Assembly (NCBI RefSeq): GCF_000283155.1
Contig: NW_004454224.1
Coordinates: 8,834,301-8,898,300 of the forward strand
DNA: 64,000 nucleotides
Source of the DNA: Ceratotherium simum simum
Lineage: Eukaryota > Chordata > Mammalia > Perissodactyla > Rhinocerotidae
Direction of reading: 5' to 3'
Shown here: one piece after another, positions 21,001-32,945 of the stretch
Layout: the number at the start of each line of letters is the position of its first letter
Numbering within the stretch: the stretch's first letter is position 1
The notes under the pieces: generated by a model
Told to the model about the DNA's origin: nothing
Databases searched by the model: none
The model's input: only the letters and a program-made list of their open reading frames with translations
Position numbers and translations under genes: made by a program

Positions 21001-22389
21001 GGTTTACCCTTCGTGGTAATTAGATGTAGTGATTGGAATCTCTTTTCTATTACATGGCAATTTTCCTTTAAATTTCCCCTAAAAAAAAAAAAAAAAAAAA
21101 GGCAAGAGAAGGCTGGGAAGGCAAGGAGGCAGGAGGCAGCCGGGCCAGGCGAGTCATTTGCATTTTGCGAATGAGGCCTCTTGTAAGCGCAGCTCAGGCG
21201 TGGGGCCCGACGTATGGAATGCTTAAGAGATTGCTAAGAATAAAATCTATTAATTAGTCATACTCAATTCCGCAGACATGATGTGCATCAAAAGCTTCTT
21301 TTCTTCCCTCTCCTTCCCTCTTCCTGCGGCCTCCCGAGGAGGCCTCCATCTTCTCTAGATTGGCTCTGGCCTCCTGGACCGCTTCCGCAGTAACATGACA
21401 GGGATGCTTGGGGGCCGGAGCTGGGGCTCCTTCCCACTCTGGGTGACGCTGGCAGCTGGGAAGATGGCAGTGCCTGAGGGGTCCAGGCTTCCCCAACCAG
21501 AGCCTGAAGGCCAGGCCTGCCTTGCGCCTCTTCTCCCTCACTCCACAGCACCGGCCTCCTCCTCCTTCCCCTAGGGCCAGGCTGAGAGTGAGGAGGGGTC
21601 AGGGAGGGTGTCCAGAGAGGTGCAGGGGAAGCGCGTTTTGTGAATCCACAGCCTCTGTTTCCCCTTCTGTAAAGTGGGGGTGCGCTGAGGTGGGGTCTAG
21701 CTTCACCCTGAAAAGCTGGGTGTTCCAGAGGCCAAGTAGGGGCTCCTCCCCTCCACTGATTCTGGAGTGTTCTAGTTGGTCCAAGGCAGGTGATGGAGGC
21801 CCAGAGCAGGAGGGACAGGCCAGATCCCTGAGGGGGCTGCCTGGGGCCTGGAGAAGGGGCCGGGCAGCGTGCCCAGGACTGCGGGACCGCCTTGGGGCCT
21901 CCCTCCTTCACCCCCCGGGAGCCGAGGAGCGAGGGGAGGACGCCACCATGCTATCGATGGCAGTTCCAGTCCCCAAGCCAACCCATTCCACTCCACTCCA
22001 GAAATCCGCTTCCTGTGGAATGCGCCAGGGAGGAGGCCGGGCTGCTGAGCCTCGTGCTTATGAAAAATACAACAAGGAAAATTGGATGCAGCAGACGGGG
22101 AGCGATGGGGCTGGGAAGGCACCCAGGAGGGAACCAGGAGGGAGCTGGGGTATTTGCTGGAAGGCGGGGCCTCGGGGTGCACAGCGGCCTGTGCCCCCAA
22201 GGGTCAGATGGCGCTCTCAGGGCCAGGATGCATCCAGGTTCGGCTGTGGGTGTCCCACGCACCCGTGTCGCCTCTCCACACTCAAATCAGCACAGGGGAT
22301 GGGCCACGGATGCCTGGCGCTGGACCGGCGCCAGGGTGAACGCTAACAAGCAATGCACAGCCCTGCACAGGCTTCCAGAATGCAGAGAG
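18061..22389. other. Intronic DNA right of FLRT1, no gene recognised
   Basis: 18061-18490 may be distal FLRT1 3' UTR. Further right there are two simple A runs (about 20958-20975 and 21081-21100) flanking 105 bases of AT-rich unique sequence that contains GTGGTAATTAGATG. A short reversed MIR core lies at about 21640-21700. No frame with splice support. Confidence 0.5.
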
Positions 22390-22530
22390 GAGGCATCCTT
22401 TTTCTTAAAAAGGGATAAAAAGGCTCAAAAATGCAAATAATTACCGTTTACAACCAAACGAGTCTGCTAAATTGATTAGGAGAGATTAAATTCCTCGGAG
22501 GTGAAGGGAAAGGGGGATTTTTTGCATTTT
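22390..22530. promoter_or_regulatory. AT-rich island with octamer site; candidate enhancer
   Basis: ATGCAAATAATTA (22431-22443) is a perfect POU octamer fused to a TAAT homeodomain core. It is followed by CTAAATTGATTAGGAGAG and GAGATTAAATTCC. The block has no repeat features and sits in otherwise GC-rich intron 4.5 kb past FLRT1. Confidence 0.4.
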
Positions 22531-25500
22531 ACGAACCTGCTCCCAGAGTGCGCAAAGCAGGGATTCTTCTGGGCCTGGCTAAGGGCTGCCCCTTTGCAGC
22601 TCCCAGGGAGCTGGGGGTCTGTGAGGGCCCACACCGTGCAGGCCAGAGCCCTCGGGGATAGGCTGGGTTTGATAGAACCTGGGCCCACAGGGGCCATTCA
22701 GAAGCTGTCCCAGCCCCTAGCAGAGACTCTGCCCCTGCCCTCCAGATTCCCTCTGCCTTCAGGGGCAAAAAGCGAGGGAAAGTGGCTGGTCCAGTCACTT
22801 AGAGAGTGGGACTCTAGAGCCATGAGCTTTTCTGCTTCCTTTCTGTTCCAGGGTGGGTCTGTCTCTGATCCAGTCCCTGTGGCCAGTGAAAGGAGAGTGG
22901 GGCCAACTGTAAAGAGAAAAGTGAAGGTCAGGGACGAGAAACTCTGGCCCAGCAAAGAAATCAGACAGTGAGCTCTCCGTCACTGGGAGCATTCAAGCAC
23001 TTGATGGGGATGTGACAGATATTTTCCTGCCTAAGCCAAGGCCTGGCTCTTTGACTAGAAGATCCTGGTTTCTACCCCCACTTTATCATCCCCCAGGACC
23101 CTGTAAGGAAGGTATCAAGAGGTGTTCACTGTGCTGCCCTGAAAATCCCAGGCCAGGGCCGTCCCACAGCCAGGCCGCCCCATCCCATCAGAGAGCTGCT
23201 TGTGCCACCAGGGATGCTGCAGAATTCCCATCCTCAGTGTCCACACCAGGAGAAGAAGTGCAGACACACACCACGCCTTGCCGGCGTCTGGACAGGGAGT
23301 TCGGAGGGTCACTCACCCCCTGCAGCTGGCTCACCTGCGGCTCCGGGTCCCAGGCTGCCCCCTGGCCCTATTCCCGGTGCCAGGGCCCCTGCCCCACTGG
23401 GCATCCTCCACCGTCTCACCGGCTGTTTTTCTAACTCAACACACTGGACGCTGCCGGCTCAATCCATCCATCGCAGCCGGGTTGACGGCTGCCTGGGGCA
23501 CTTTTCACTCCGCGTTTTTAAGCACTTACCATTTCTTTTGAAATGTTCCAAGTAGTTGCCTGAAATAGCCACATGTGCTTCTTTAAAAACATACAGAAAG
23601 ATTCCCTGGACTCCTGACTCCCCCCTTCTGTTACTTCTCTCTCCCTTTGCATTTTAATGTACTGTTTTTCTCTGGTTTTGGAAATTCCATTATGCTGGGG
23701 TCAGGCCCACTTTCTCACTGTAAGTGGGATTTGCAGGTGTGCCCAAGACCCCCGAAGCCGCAGGGGCAAAGCCCGCCTTCTCTTCGCATCTCCCCTGGAG
23801 ACATGGCACACAGGATGGGTCTCCAGCCTGGGGGCGGCTCCAGCCCTGCTCCCCGTGGAGCCCACAGGCCCTGGGCTTTTTGAGACCACTGTCGCTGCCC
23901 CTCCCACCCCTGGCTACTGAAATGCCTTGCTTGTGCCGGAAGGGCAGTGTGGGCACACTGAGAGTGCCCTGTCGGGGGCTCACCAGGCCCCCACTCCCTA
24001 GCAAAGCCAGCCCTGAGGCACTGCGGCCATCAGAGCCAGCACGGTGCCCTGTCCTTCCCACCCTGACCCACGCCGCCCCCTACACCTGAAAGCCCAAAAG
24101 CCTGAGCCCAGAGAGTCCTTGCAGGAAGGTCTTCGCTGTCAGTGCTCCTAAATCTCTTTTACGGCTGTCAGGGTGGACGGCTGCTCCGGCAAGATGCCAG
24201 GTCCCCACGCTCCTCGGCGCCAGGTCACTGCGGCCCAGCACAGAGCCTGGCACACAGGGCTGCTCTGTCATCTCTTCTCCAGCCCTCCTCTCGCTCCCTC
24301 GTCCTCCTCGCTTGCCGTCTGCCCCCCGGGCTCGGTGCAGAGGGCCCAGGCGGCTGCATTGGCAACAGCCTTCCTCTCGTCCTGCACCTGCCCCACTGGC
24401 AGCCTGGCACAGGGAGGGGCTCCCCTGGCAGCACTTCCTCTCTGAAGCATCTCACTCTGCTCTTCTTGGACCCACCAATCACCAGCTGTGAGCCTGATGG
24501 GGAAATCCAGCCACTCGGCAAGATCCGGTGGCTGGCTGGGTGACTCGGTTTCCCCACTCTAAGCGAGCCTTGGCGGGGGGGACAAGGAGGGCAGAGAACA
24601 AGTCCCGCCTTGTCTGACGCTCCCGCCAAGAGTCCCCACACCCTGAGCCACCCCCTGGAGGAACTAGCCAGGCCTTCTCTTGAAAACAGAGAAAAACAGA
24701 TGCAATGTGAGCCGACAATCAAAGCCTCAGGAGACACGGGGCTGCCACACTCTCATCTCCCTGGAGCCGGGCGGTCCAGGGCGCCTGTCACCTGCCCTGG
24801 GCGGACATGGTCCCAGAGACCACCCACCTCTGGCTGGTCTGGCTTTTGAGAGGTTCTGGCTACTCAGGAGGAAGACAGAATACCCTGAAACTAGCCTTAG
24901 ATTCTTTACCCGACCTAGCACACCACCTGCCAGCAGGCCAGCGGCCCCAGCTGAGAATCCCACCCAGCGTCCAGGACCGGGCGCCAGGCTGCAGCATGGG
25001 GGGTTTCCTTGGCCGGAGGACCCTGGTGCCTTCCAGCTCATAAAGAGATGCTGAGAGCCGTGAGGAGGAGGCTGAACAGCCCAGCGTTCAAGGTTGGTCA
25101 TCCGAGAGGGAGGGAAGCGCGGAGAGAGATGGTGTTGAAGGCTGGGGGAGGCTGTGGGGTTGTGAACACAGCCAAGCTAGAGGGATGGTGTGTTCTGCTG
25201 GCTGGAGCGGATGCCCGCTAATTACGAATGTCTCGAGGAGGGTATGAACACAGAGGCAAAGGAAAAAAGTGAACTAAAAGAAACCCCACGCAGAGGCACT
25301 GCAGCGTGGATGTTTTCTAAGAGCCGCCAACAGCAATTCCCTTCCCCGATGTTCAAAGGTTATTTGTATCTCCTTCAGTATCGTAAAGCGTTCTGGAGTC
25401 ACCCAGCGCTTTCTGCTCAGTGTAATCCATTCCCGGTGTTCTGAGGAGGAGGAGGCTGGGAGGGGGCCTTGGCCAGACCCTGGGGAACGGGGTGGCTCCC

Positions 25501-25889
25501 TCTGCTACAGAAGGCAGGATGCCCGGCCAGCCGATGGCACAGGGAGGGCAGGCCTGGTCTCTTTCAAGCCTGTGACCAAGGTCCCCTCTGCCATCCTAGG
25601 GACCTCTGCCCGGGCACGCCCAGCTTCCCCTGTGCCCCTGCTCTTCCTCTCCTGCAGAATCAGCCCCACAGGGCCACTCGGCCATACACTCCTTGTCTTT
25701 TTCCTTTTTCTCTGAAGGGCAAAGCACCCTCGGGGGTCTGAGTGACGGGACCACCCCCGCTGCTGCCGCTGCCCTCTGAGACCCGGCTGGCTGACCCAGC
25801 CTGGCCCCAGGCCCACCTGCCTCGCTCCCCACCTCACCACTAGACAGAGGCTTCCAGAAAACCGAGACACACAAACACCCACCACGACG
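22531..25889. other. Intronic DNA, no gene recognised
   Basis: GC-rich, without clear repeats apart from a weak reversed MIR core at about 24520-24570. Nothing else can be supported. Confidence 0.55.
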
Positions 25890-26100
25890 ACAACACAACC
25901 AAAGTGCTCTGCGAACCGCCCTTTGGCCTCCTTCTTGTAGGTGCCTTGAAACTTCAATGTCGAGATGAATGTGATGAACTCTTTGGTCCTATTTTCTGTT
26001 TGTCTGTTTTCATATAAAATGTCCAAGTCCACTTGCCTTGTTCTTTCTCGAAATAAATAGAAAGATTTAACTTTTACAGTCATCTCGCCTGCTGACTCAG
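25890..26100. promoter_or_regulatory. Non-repetitive AT-rich island, candidate conserved element
   Basis: A smooth, non-repetitive low-GC block (25930-26085) containing TTTCATATAAAATGTCC and TCGAAATAAATAGAAAG. It resembles conserved intronic elements in composition only; there is no direct evidence of function. Confidence 0.3.
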
Positions 26101-27030
26101 CTTGGCGGCCCAGCGTGCCAGGGGCCAGGTGTCTGTCGCACACTCGCTCCCTCCCCAGGCTTCGCCCCCAAGGTCAGCTCTGCTGTGGGGTCCACTGGCA
26201 CAGAGGTGGTGGCCAGGGGGGATGGAGAGAGACTCCGGGGTTAGGACATTCCCTGGGGCACCACTGGAACCAAGATAATGATTCTGCTGCAGGATGCAGA
26301 AGGGACCTCCCACAGGCCCCGGGGGAGGCGGACCGCCAGCTAAAGGCAGGCTCTGCGAGGGTTTGCACACAGAGATGGATTAATAAGAGCTGTGGATTAT
26401 CCCATAAGAGGCTCCAGCGACCGTGTGAGCACCCAGATAAGACTGGGTCTGTCTGGGCACTGGGGATGCGAGCTGTTCCTCCGCCCGGTGACACTCGCCT
26501 GGGTCTCCCCCGATAGATGCCCCTTGTCCCCTAGCCATACCCACTGCATTCACAACTCTCTGGGCCTTCTCTGATGTCTCATCCCCCAAGAGGGGGAGAA
26601 AGGAAAAAAAATATTTGCCATGAGAACAATAGCAGTTTCTGCTAAATTGAACATAAAATAAGAACTCATTACTTCTGCCTTAGATCTGATTGCACGTCTG
26701 GATACGGGTTAATGAGTTTTTCCTTATATTCTAAGGAGGCAAAGTTATTTCTCCATGTGCGTTGGTGGCCCAGCTGGGGTGACACAGCGCGCTCTGCCCC
26801 CTCATCTTCTCTCATCTTCCCCTCCCGCCCCGCTGCGGGCAGAAGCCAGCCGGAGAGACCATGCTGATGAGCAGCACATGATGTGGCCTTCGGGAAAGGA
26901 CCGAGTCTGTTTCTCTGACCTCACCCTAGGGCCCAGCGCACAGCAGGTGCTCAGGACTGCCCCACTCTTTCTCACCTGAGACCCATTCTCTGGGGCTGCC
27001 AAGTGATCTTTCTAGAACACGGTTAGCTAG
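26101..27030. other. Intronic DNA, no gene recognised
   Basis: Mostly unique. An AT-rich stretch at 26595-26755 (GGGTTAATGAGTTTTTCC) could be another small element. No repeats or exons identified. Confidence 0.5.
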
Positions 27031-27260
27031 CCAGTTAGTAGATATTTACTGAGGGCCTACTATGTGCTGGGGCTGAGGCTGGGGCGTCCTTCGTGCCTCG
27101 TGGAAGGAGAGGGAGGAAGACTCATGAGCAAGAAGGGGGCCCTGCCCTGGTCGGGGGGTGGGAGCCGTGTTTCCACTGAGGACATTGAGGAGGATGAGGA
27201 GAGCAAGGGAGAGGGCCTGAGGCAGGGGGCCGGAAAGCAAGTCCGATTCTGTGCCTCCCT
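27031..27260 (+). repeat. L2/MIR-like fragment
   Basis: 'ATATTTACTGAGGGCCTAC' followed by 'TATGTGCTGGGGC' is the shared opening of L2 3' ends. The remainder is diverged. Confidence 0.5.
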
Positions 27261-27369
27261 CTGGAAGGCTCCCCTTCCCCCATGAGCACAAGACCCATCC
27301 GCCCACCCAGCCTCCGGCCACACCACGTACAGTTAATTCCCCAGCAGGCCCTGCCCTGTCTCGGGCGCC

Positions 27370-27650
27370 AGGTCTGTGCTGATTTCTCGGCTGGGATGCC
27401 TTGAAGGCCCTTGAAGGTTCAACTCAGGCACCACCTCTGGAGAGGCCGCCCTCCCGCTCCACCCCGGGGCCCCGCACCTCTGCTGGTTTCTCATCTGCTT
27501 AGGTAACTTGTTCCAGTGCCTTCCTGGCTCACTGGGGCCCTTAGCTGGGAGATCTCGCCTTCCACCCTTCACATCCCCAGAGGGCACCGGCCTGGCACGC
27601 TGAGGCCCCCATAAACGTGCACTGAAGGAGTGAGTCAATAAACACCAGCA
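27370..27650 (-). repeat. L2-like LINE fragment (reverse)
   Basis: Reverse-orientation L2 features: 'TTCAACTCAGGCACCACC' and a tail 'CATAAACGTGCACTGAAGG' next to GAGTCAATAAA. Confidence 0.5.
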
Positions 27651-28039
27651 AATCGATCAACCCATCAATCAATTGATCAAGGACAACTTTGCAAGAGTGG
27701 CAGCCCGTGGCTGCCCCAGCATCCCGGTAATCTGTCCCCCTTCTCCCTCACCCTCTCCCAGGGGGGTGTGGGTGGGAGATGCGGCACAGGCGGGCCGGCC
27801 CCCAGTTCGCCTCACCCTCCACACGCTGGCAGCAGCACCACCAACCAGCTGCCCGCCCAGCTCTCTCCAAGCCGGGGCAGGAGGGCTGGGTTCCCAAACT
27901 GTGTTCCTCAGCCCCTAGAGCTAATAGAGGTTGTGCCAGGAGGGGTTCACGGTCACGTGCATTTGAGAACCACTGGATTAACGCCACTGCTGTCCTGGAG
28001 GGCTCCTCAGGCAGGGCCTAGGAGTCCCTCGGAAATGAG

Positions 28040-28150
28040 TTAGACCCACGGGCTCAACCACTTACTCCCTGTGCCTCAGTTTCCGCTTCTGTGTGTGCAA
28101 TGTGTACATGATACTAGCTCACTGCTATTATTTTACCATCATGACAGCAT
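28040..28150 (-). repeat. MIR-like SINE fragment
   Basis: 'CTCCCTGTGCCTCAGTTTCC' is the reversed MIR core, followed by 'GATACTAGCTCACTGC' and a TTATTATTT remnant. Confidence 0.7.
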
Positions 28151-29559
28151 GCTAACGTGTGCTGGGGCCTCCGCAGAGGGTGTGCAATGCTGGGTTTTCC
28201 TTCGATTGTCCAGGGAGTACAGGCCCCCATCCCTGGCACACCCCCTGGGGTTATCCAGCATCCCTGGCCCCAGGCACGGAGGGCACTGAGATGGCCAGTA
28301 TTTCTTGCAAGGAGGCCCAGGGTCTCAGCAGAACCCTCAGGGCAGGAAGCAAAGTGTTTCCAGGTATGGCACAGAGGAGAGGCATCTGAATGGGAGGGGA
28401 GCTGTTCCCCAAACCATCTAGATCACACCCTAGGTCTGTGGCCTGCTCTCTAAAACCTGCTAGAAAGGATCTCAGGCCAACCCCAGCTTTCGGCTTCAGG
28501 AGGACAGGGGCTGGGGATGGGGGCATCTTAGGTTTTAAGAAGTGCACAAGGGGGTTGGAGGCCCAGACAGGGTTGGGCCCCACAGGAGAGAATCACCAGG
28601 ACCCTGGAGGAGGTACGGAGGATCTGTACTTCAGGTCAATGGAAAGAAGACCCTCCAAACGCTAACTGACCCTTTCTGGAGGAGTAGGTGGTCTGAGAGG
28701 TAGTGAGCTCCCTGTCCTCACGAGAGAGCAAGCAGAGCTGCCGGTCCCTCAAAGTGGAGTGAGTTCTGGGTGGTGGAGGGGACTGACTGACTCTGAAGCA
28801 ACCATGTCTCCCTACCGTGTCTTCAGATGGACCCCAAGAGATGGGGTGGTCTCCCCACAAACCCAGGACCCTCCCTGCCCCAGGACCTGCTGTGCCCCGT
28901 TCCAGCCAAGCAGCTTCCAGCCCTTTCCTTCCCAAAGAAATCTCAGGATGCACAGATCACTGAGGTTATGGACAGGTGTGAAGTAAGCCCCCCGAACAGC
29001 TGCCCTGCGGCCAAGGGGCACCCCAAGGCCCGGGGCCCCTGCTTCTCGTATCCAAGGCCACCTGTTTGGTCAGACTCAGGACTAAAAGTCCCAGTTCAAG
29101 TGGGAGAAAGAATGAGTGACAGCTACCCCCTGTACCTGGAACCTGCTCTCACCTAGCTACCACCGGTTTCCAGAAGCTTCCCTCCTTCTCCTCCCACTTC
29201 TCAGGAGGGGTCTCTGGCCTCACGAAGCATCGCAGAAAAGAGGTGACCAAACCCGGGAAGGGTCTAACACTCCCAACCACAGCCCCAGACCCAAGTTCTG
29301 TGGCCAGTTCTTAGCATCCTGCTTAGGACATCTCAGAGGGTGCGAGGTGCTGCGTCAGCAGGCCTGGGTGGATCTTGCTCATCCCCTTCCAGGCGCCCAA
29401 AACAGAGTGTGCTCCCCGGCCCACACATCGCCTGCCTCCTCTTCCCTCCTCTGCACCCCTCGCCCTCTTATCAGCACCTGCCTCCCCACCGGCCCACCGG
29501 CCCCATGTCCCCACCTCTGGAGGACCCTCTCCTCCCACGACAAAGTAAATAGGCTCTCT
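28151..29559. other. Intronic DNA, no gene recognised
   Basis: GC-rich, unique in appearance, no repeats or exons identified. Confidence 0.5.
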
Positions 29560-29860
29560 CGAGCCGCTAACTGACAGCACAAATGAAATCCCGGCGCTCC
29601 CCCCTCGGAGATTTACAGGGGAAGTGAAATCTTATTTGCACTGCTGCCAAGCCCGGGATGCGATGAAATTATGCCTGGAGAAGACATCGGCGGCTCCTCG
29701 CGGAAGCGGCTGCATCGGAGATGGGCTTATTAAAAGCCACAGTGGCCACATTTCGACCTGTTTCAGGTGTTAAGTAATTTACTGCCACCCAGAATTCAGC
29801 GGCAGGTTTGTATCGTTTTGATTTCCGTGACGCAGGCGAGTGCCCCCGAGCGGTCCCCGC
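29560..29860. promoter_or_regulatory. Candidate conserved intronic element
   Basis: Alternating AT-rich cores and retained CpGs: GAAATCTTATTTGCACTGC, GATGCGATGAAATTATGCC, CTTATTAAAAGCC and TTAAGTAATTTACTGCC, all within 270 bases and free of repeat signatures. Retained CpGs next to TAAT-type sites suggest constraint or hypomethylation. Not verified. Confidence 0.35.
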
Positions 29861-30119
29861 ACAGGGAGCCGCGGGTCTAAATGCTCCCCGCCCCACCCCC
29901 AGCACTGCGAAGGGACATGGGGGAGCAGGGCCAGGGTGACAGCAGACACCCCGACCCTCCTATACCAGACTTGGCCACAGGCCAGAGCAACACGAGGGCA
30001 GGCTCTAAGACCCCCACCCCACATTGGGGGGCCCGGTGCTCCCCCAAAAGACCCTGCGGGCATTTTCTAAAGGCAGCAGTAGTGTGAGCTCTGGGAGAGA
30101 GGAGCTGATCACCAACCAC

Positions 30120-30245
30120 ACAATCAAGTCTATTGAGCACCTACTGTGTGCCAGGCCCTGCTCAGACGGGGGACACAGCAGCAAATGGGACCCCAAAGAC
30201 CCCTGCCATCGTTCTGCTGGCAAGCGCTGAATAAATACTTGTGGT
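30120..30245 (+). repeat. L2-like LINE fragment
   Basis: 'TATTGAGCACCTACTGTGTG' followed by 'CCAGGCCCTGCTCAGACGGG' and 'GACACAGCAGCAAATGGGAC'. Confidence 0.75.
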
Positions 30246-31182
30246 TGGTTGATTAAAATCTCCGAGAGGCAAACAAGCTCTTGAAAGAAAAGACGCTGGT
30301 GTGCAGAGCGTGGGGGGCAGGGAGGGAGAGCCCCCTTTACTGAGCAGTCCAGCCCTCGAAGCAGGGACCTCCCCCCATGTCACAGACCCGTGCCTTTCAC
30401 TGCTCTGGAGAACTGGGCAGTGAGGGGCCCATGCCCTGTCTTTCCCGTTCCCTGGCCCCCAAAACTCTTGGGGAACGCACAGGCACCCATTCACAGGAAG
30501 CTAGGGACAGGGAGCCCTGTGGCCTCGGGCCCACAGGGTCATGAAGGGTCACGAAGGCTCCGCGTCCTCGAGCCTGGAGCCCCCTCTCAGCAGTGCTGGG
30601 TGGAGGGGTGACTAAGCCTCTGGCTTTGGGGGGATTAGGCCTATTATGGAGGCTCCGGGGCTAATCCGACGCCCTTTCTGACGCCCCTCTTCTCCACCTG
30701 TTTGCAGATACTCCAGGAAGACCAAGAGGAATCTCCAAAGTCCAGGCTGAGCCAAGAGCAGCAATTCTTTAATTAGCTTCTCTTGGATCGGGGCCCTGGC
30801 GAATGGATTAGTCATGGTGGGGCGGGAGAAAGGGACCAGAGTCCTCCTGAAAACTGAGATTACAAGCCCAAGGCGAGGGGCCGAGGGGCCGTCGCCAGGG
30901 ACAGGCAGGTCCCCGAGCGGGCCCGCCCCCATCAGCGGCTCCCCGGGGGCTGGCAGATGGAACCTGTCACAGGAAGACACGGGAGATGTGACCTCGGCGA
31001 GGCCGTGGTCCTCGGGAAGCTGGCGCGGAGAGACGCTTGGCACGTCCCGGCTGTGCGCCCGGGTCTTCTAATGAATGTGCTTCCTTCCCACGCGGCCGCC
31101 CAGATCTGGAACTTTGTAATTAGGGGGGATTTCCTAAAGGGGCGCCCATCTGTGAGAGGCAAGGCAGCGTGGCCTGACGGTG
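30246..31182. other. Intronic DNA, no gene recognised
   Basis: Includes 'TCTTTAATTAGCTTCTC' at about 30767-30783 and 'GAATGGATTAGTCATGG', small homeodomain-like sites in GC-rich surroundings. No repeats or exons identified. Confidence 0.45.
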
Positions 31183-31300
31183 CCAGGCACCAGACAGCTG
31201 TCACCAAGTTCCATCTGCACTTATCCCCATTTTCAAGCAAGCAAACCGAGGTCCAGACCTGACGAGCTTGCCCAAGGCCACGGTGAAGCTTAGCATTGCA
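31183..31300 (+). repeat. MIR-like SINE fragment
   Basis: 'CTTATCCCCATTTTCAAGC' with 'GACGAGCTTGCCCAAGGCC' downstream marks a forward MIR. Confidence 0.65.
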
Positions 31301-31399
31301 ACCAGGTCTCTCCAGGCTCCTCCCATGGCCCCCAGTCCTGGCTCCTCTGACGGGGGGGCTGTGAGCCTGGAGAGAAAGGCACGGGTGAGCCCCCACCAG

Positions 31400-31570
31400 A
31401 GATCACTGCGGGGAAGTAGGCTCCCCAGGCAGGCCTCCTCCAGGCAGCCTTCCCTGACCTGCCCACTGCACCCTAGATTCCCCATCAAGGCACTTACAGC
31501 CTGTGCTGTAACCCTGTTGCCCCCACTATACACCTTCACACAGGAAGGAGGGCTGCGCCCACCCTATCTC
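31400..31570 (-). repeat. L2-like LINE fragment (reverse)
   Basis: 'CAGGCAGCCTTCCCTGACC' followed by 'CAAGGCACTTACAGCCTGTG' is typical of reverse-orientation L2. Confidence 0.65.
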
Positions 31571-32139
31571 AGGGGCCGGAAGGAGAAGCCTGGAGGAGGC
31601 TGGGCCTGCGGAGCAGGAGTCTGGGAAGGAGGGAGCCGAGCTCCAGGCTGCCGTCTCCCCCAGGCCCGGCTCTCCCGCTGGCCGACTTTGCCCGGGGAGG
31701 CACAGGAAGGGGGGCGGCGGGAGGAGGATTCAAGGACTCGGAGACCCAGATTCCCGGGACCACAGCTGTTTGAAGTACGACTGTGCTCTCCCCGTGGAGC
31801 TCCGCATCAAAGGTGGCTCCGCTGTGGTCTGGCCCCGCTGTGCTCCACAGAGAAGGGTGGCCCTCGCGGGGCAGGCACAGAAAGGGCGTCTGGGCCCTGC
31901 ACGAGCAGCCTGCCACCGCCCCCAGCCTCCCTCTGGCCTCTCTGCTCCCGGTGCAGCAGGCCCAGCCACCTCCAGCCCCTTCTGGGATGCTGCACTCGGC
32001 TCCCCCTTCCTGACCCTCCAGACGGGTCTGCCCCCAGGGTCGGTCATTACAGGTGACTGTGCAGCTCCCTAGGGTGTCCCAGCTGCCTGCGCCCCGTCTC
32101 CCTTGCTCCCCCTTGCAGCCCCAGCACCTGCTGAATGAA

Positions 32140-32420
32140 TGAATGACTGTGCTGTGGAGCACACGGGAGGACGTCTAACCCAGGTCGGGGAGGTTCCTGG
32201 AGGAGGTGACATCTAAGCCGGGACCTGGAGCCCGACCAGAGTCAGCCAAGTGACAAAGGGAGGAAGGGTGCTCCTGGCAGGGGAAAGAGCCCGTGCAAAG
32301 GCCGGGAGGTGGGAGGGAACATGCAGCTGTGAGACCCAAAATCGTTTAGCCGGGCTGGAACGGAGAGGGCCGGAGAGGAAACCAGAAAGGGCAGGAGGGG
32401 TGCTGGGGCCAGACGATGTG
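32140..32420 (+). repeat. L2-like LINE fragment
   Basis: 'GGAGGTGACATCTAAGCCGG', 'AGAGCCCGTGCAAAGGCC' and 'GGCTGGAACGGAGAGGG' in order. A reversed GAATGAATGAATGA L2 end lies immediately to the left. Confidence 0.65.
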
Positions 32421-32859
32421 GGGGTGCCACCCAGAACGCCCACAGGGCCAAGGTCACGACCAGGGCAAGACCTTCCCCAAATCAAGAATCCCAGGGATGT
32501 TGGAAGGGCCAGGGCTGCACAGCTCTGGGGGTCCCCATTTCCACTGTGGTCTCTATGAATACCCCGCCAAGTTGTGCAGCCCTGGCACCAGCCATGAGGT
32601 TGCACAGAGAGACCTGAAACCCAGAGGCACCGCCGAGCAGCAGGAAACAGCACCCACCCCGCAAGAGGCCACAAAGACCTCAGCCACAGCCCAGGAAGCG
32701 TGCGGACCCCCAAGGGCGAGGGAGCTGGGGGCGGGGTGAGGCTGGGAGCCAAGCCCCCAGGAGCATCTCCAGTGGCAGACATGGCCGGGCAAGCAAGGGA
32801 CACAGAGGTGGGGGTGGTGACCCTGCTGAGACTTACTGGGAGCAGAGAGGAGTTCTATG

Positions 32860-32945
32860 CGTTTTCTGGCATAAAGCAAGTATTTCTAAGCACCTTCTAT
32901 GTGCCAGTTTGGTGCTAGGCACTGGGGGGGAGCCCAGGAAAGGCC
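32860..32945 (+). repeat. L2-like LINE fragment
   Basis: Short piece: 'CTAAGCACCTTCTATGTGCC' then 'GGTGCTAGGCACTGGGG'. Confidence 0.65.
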
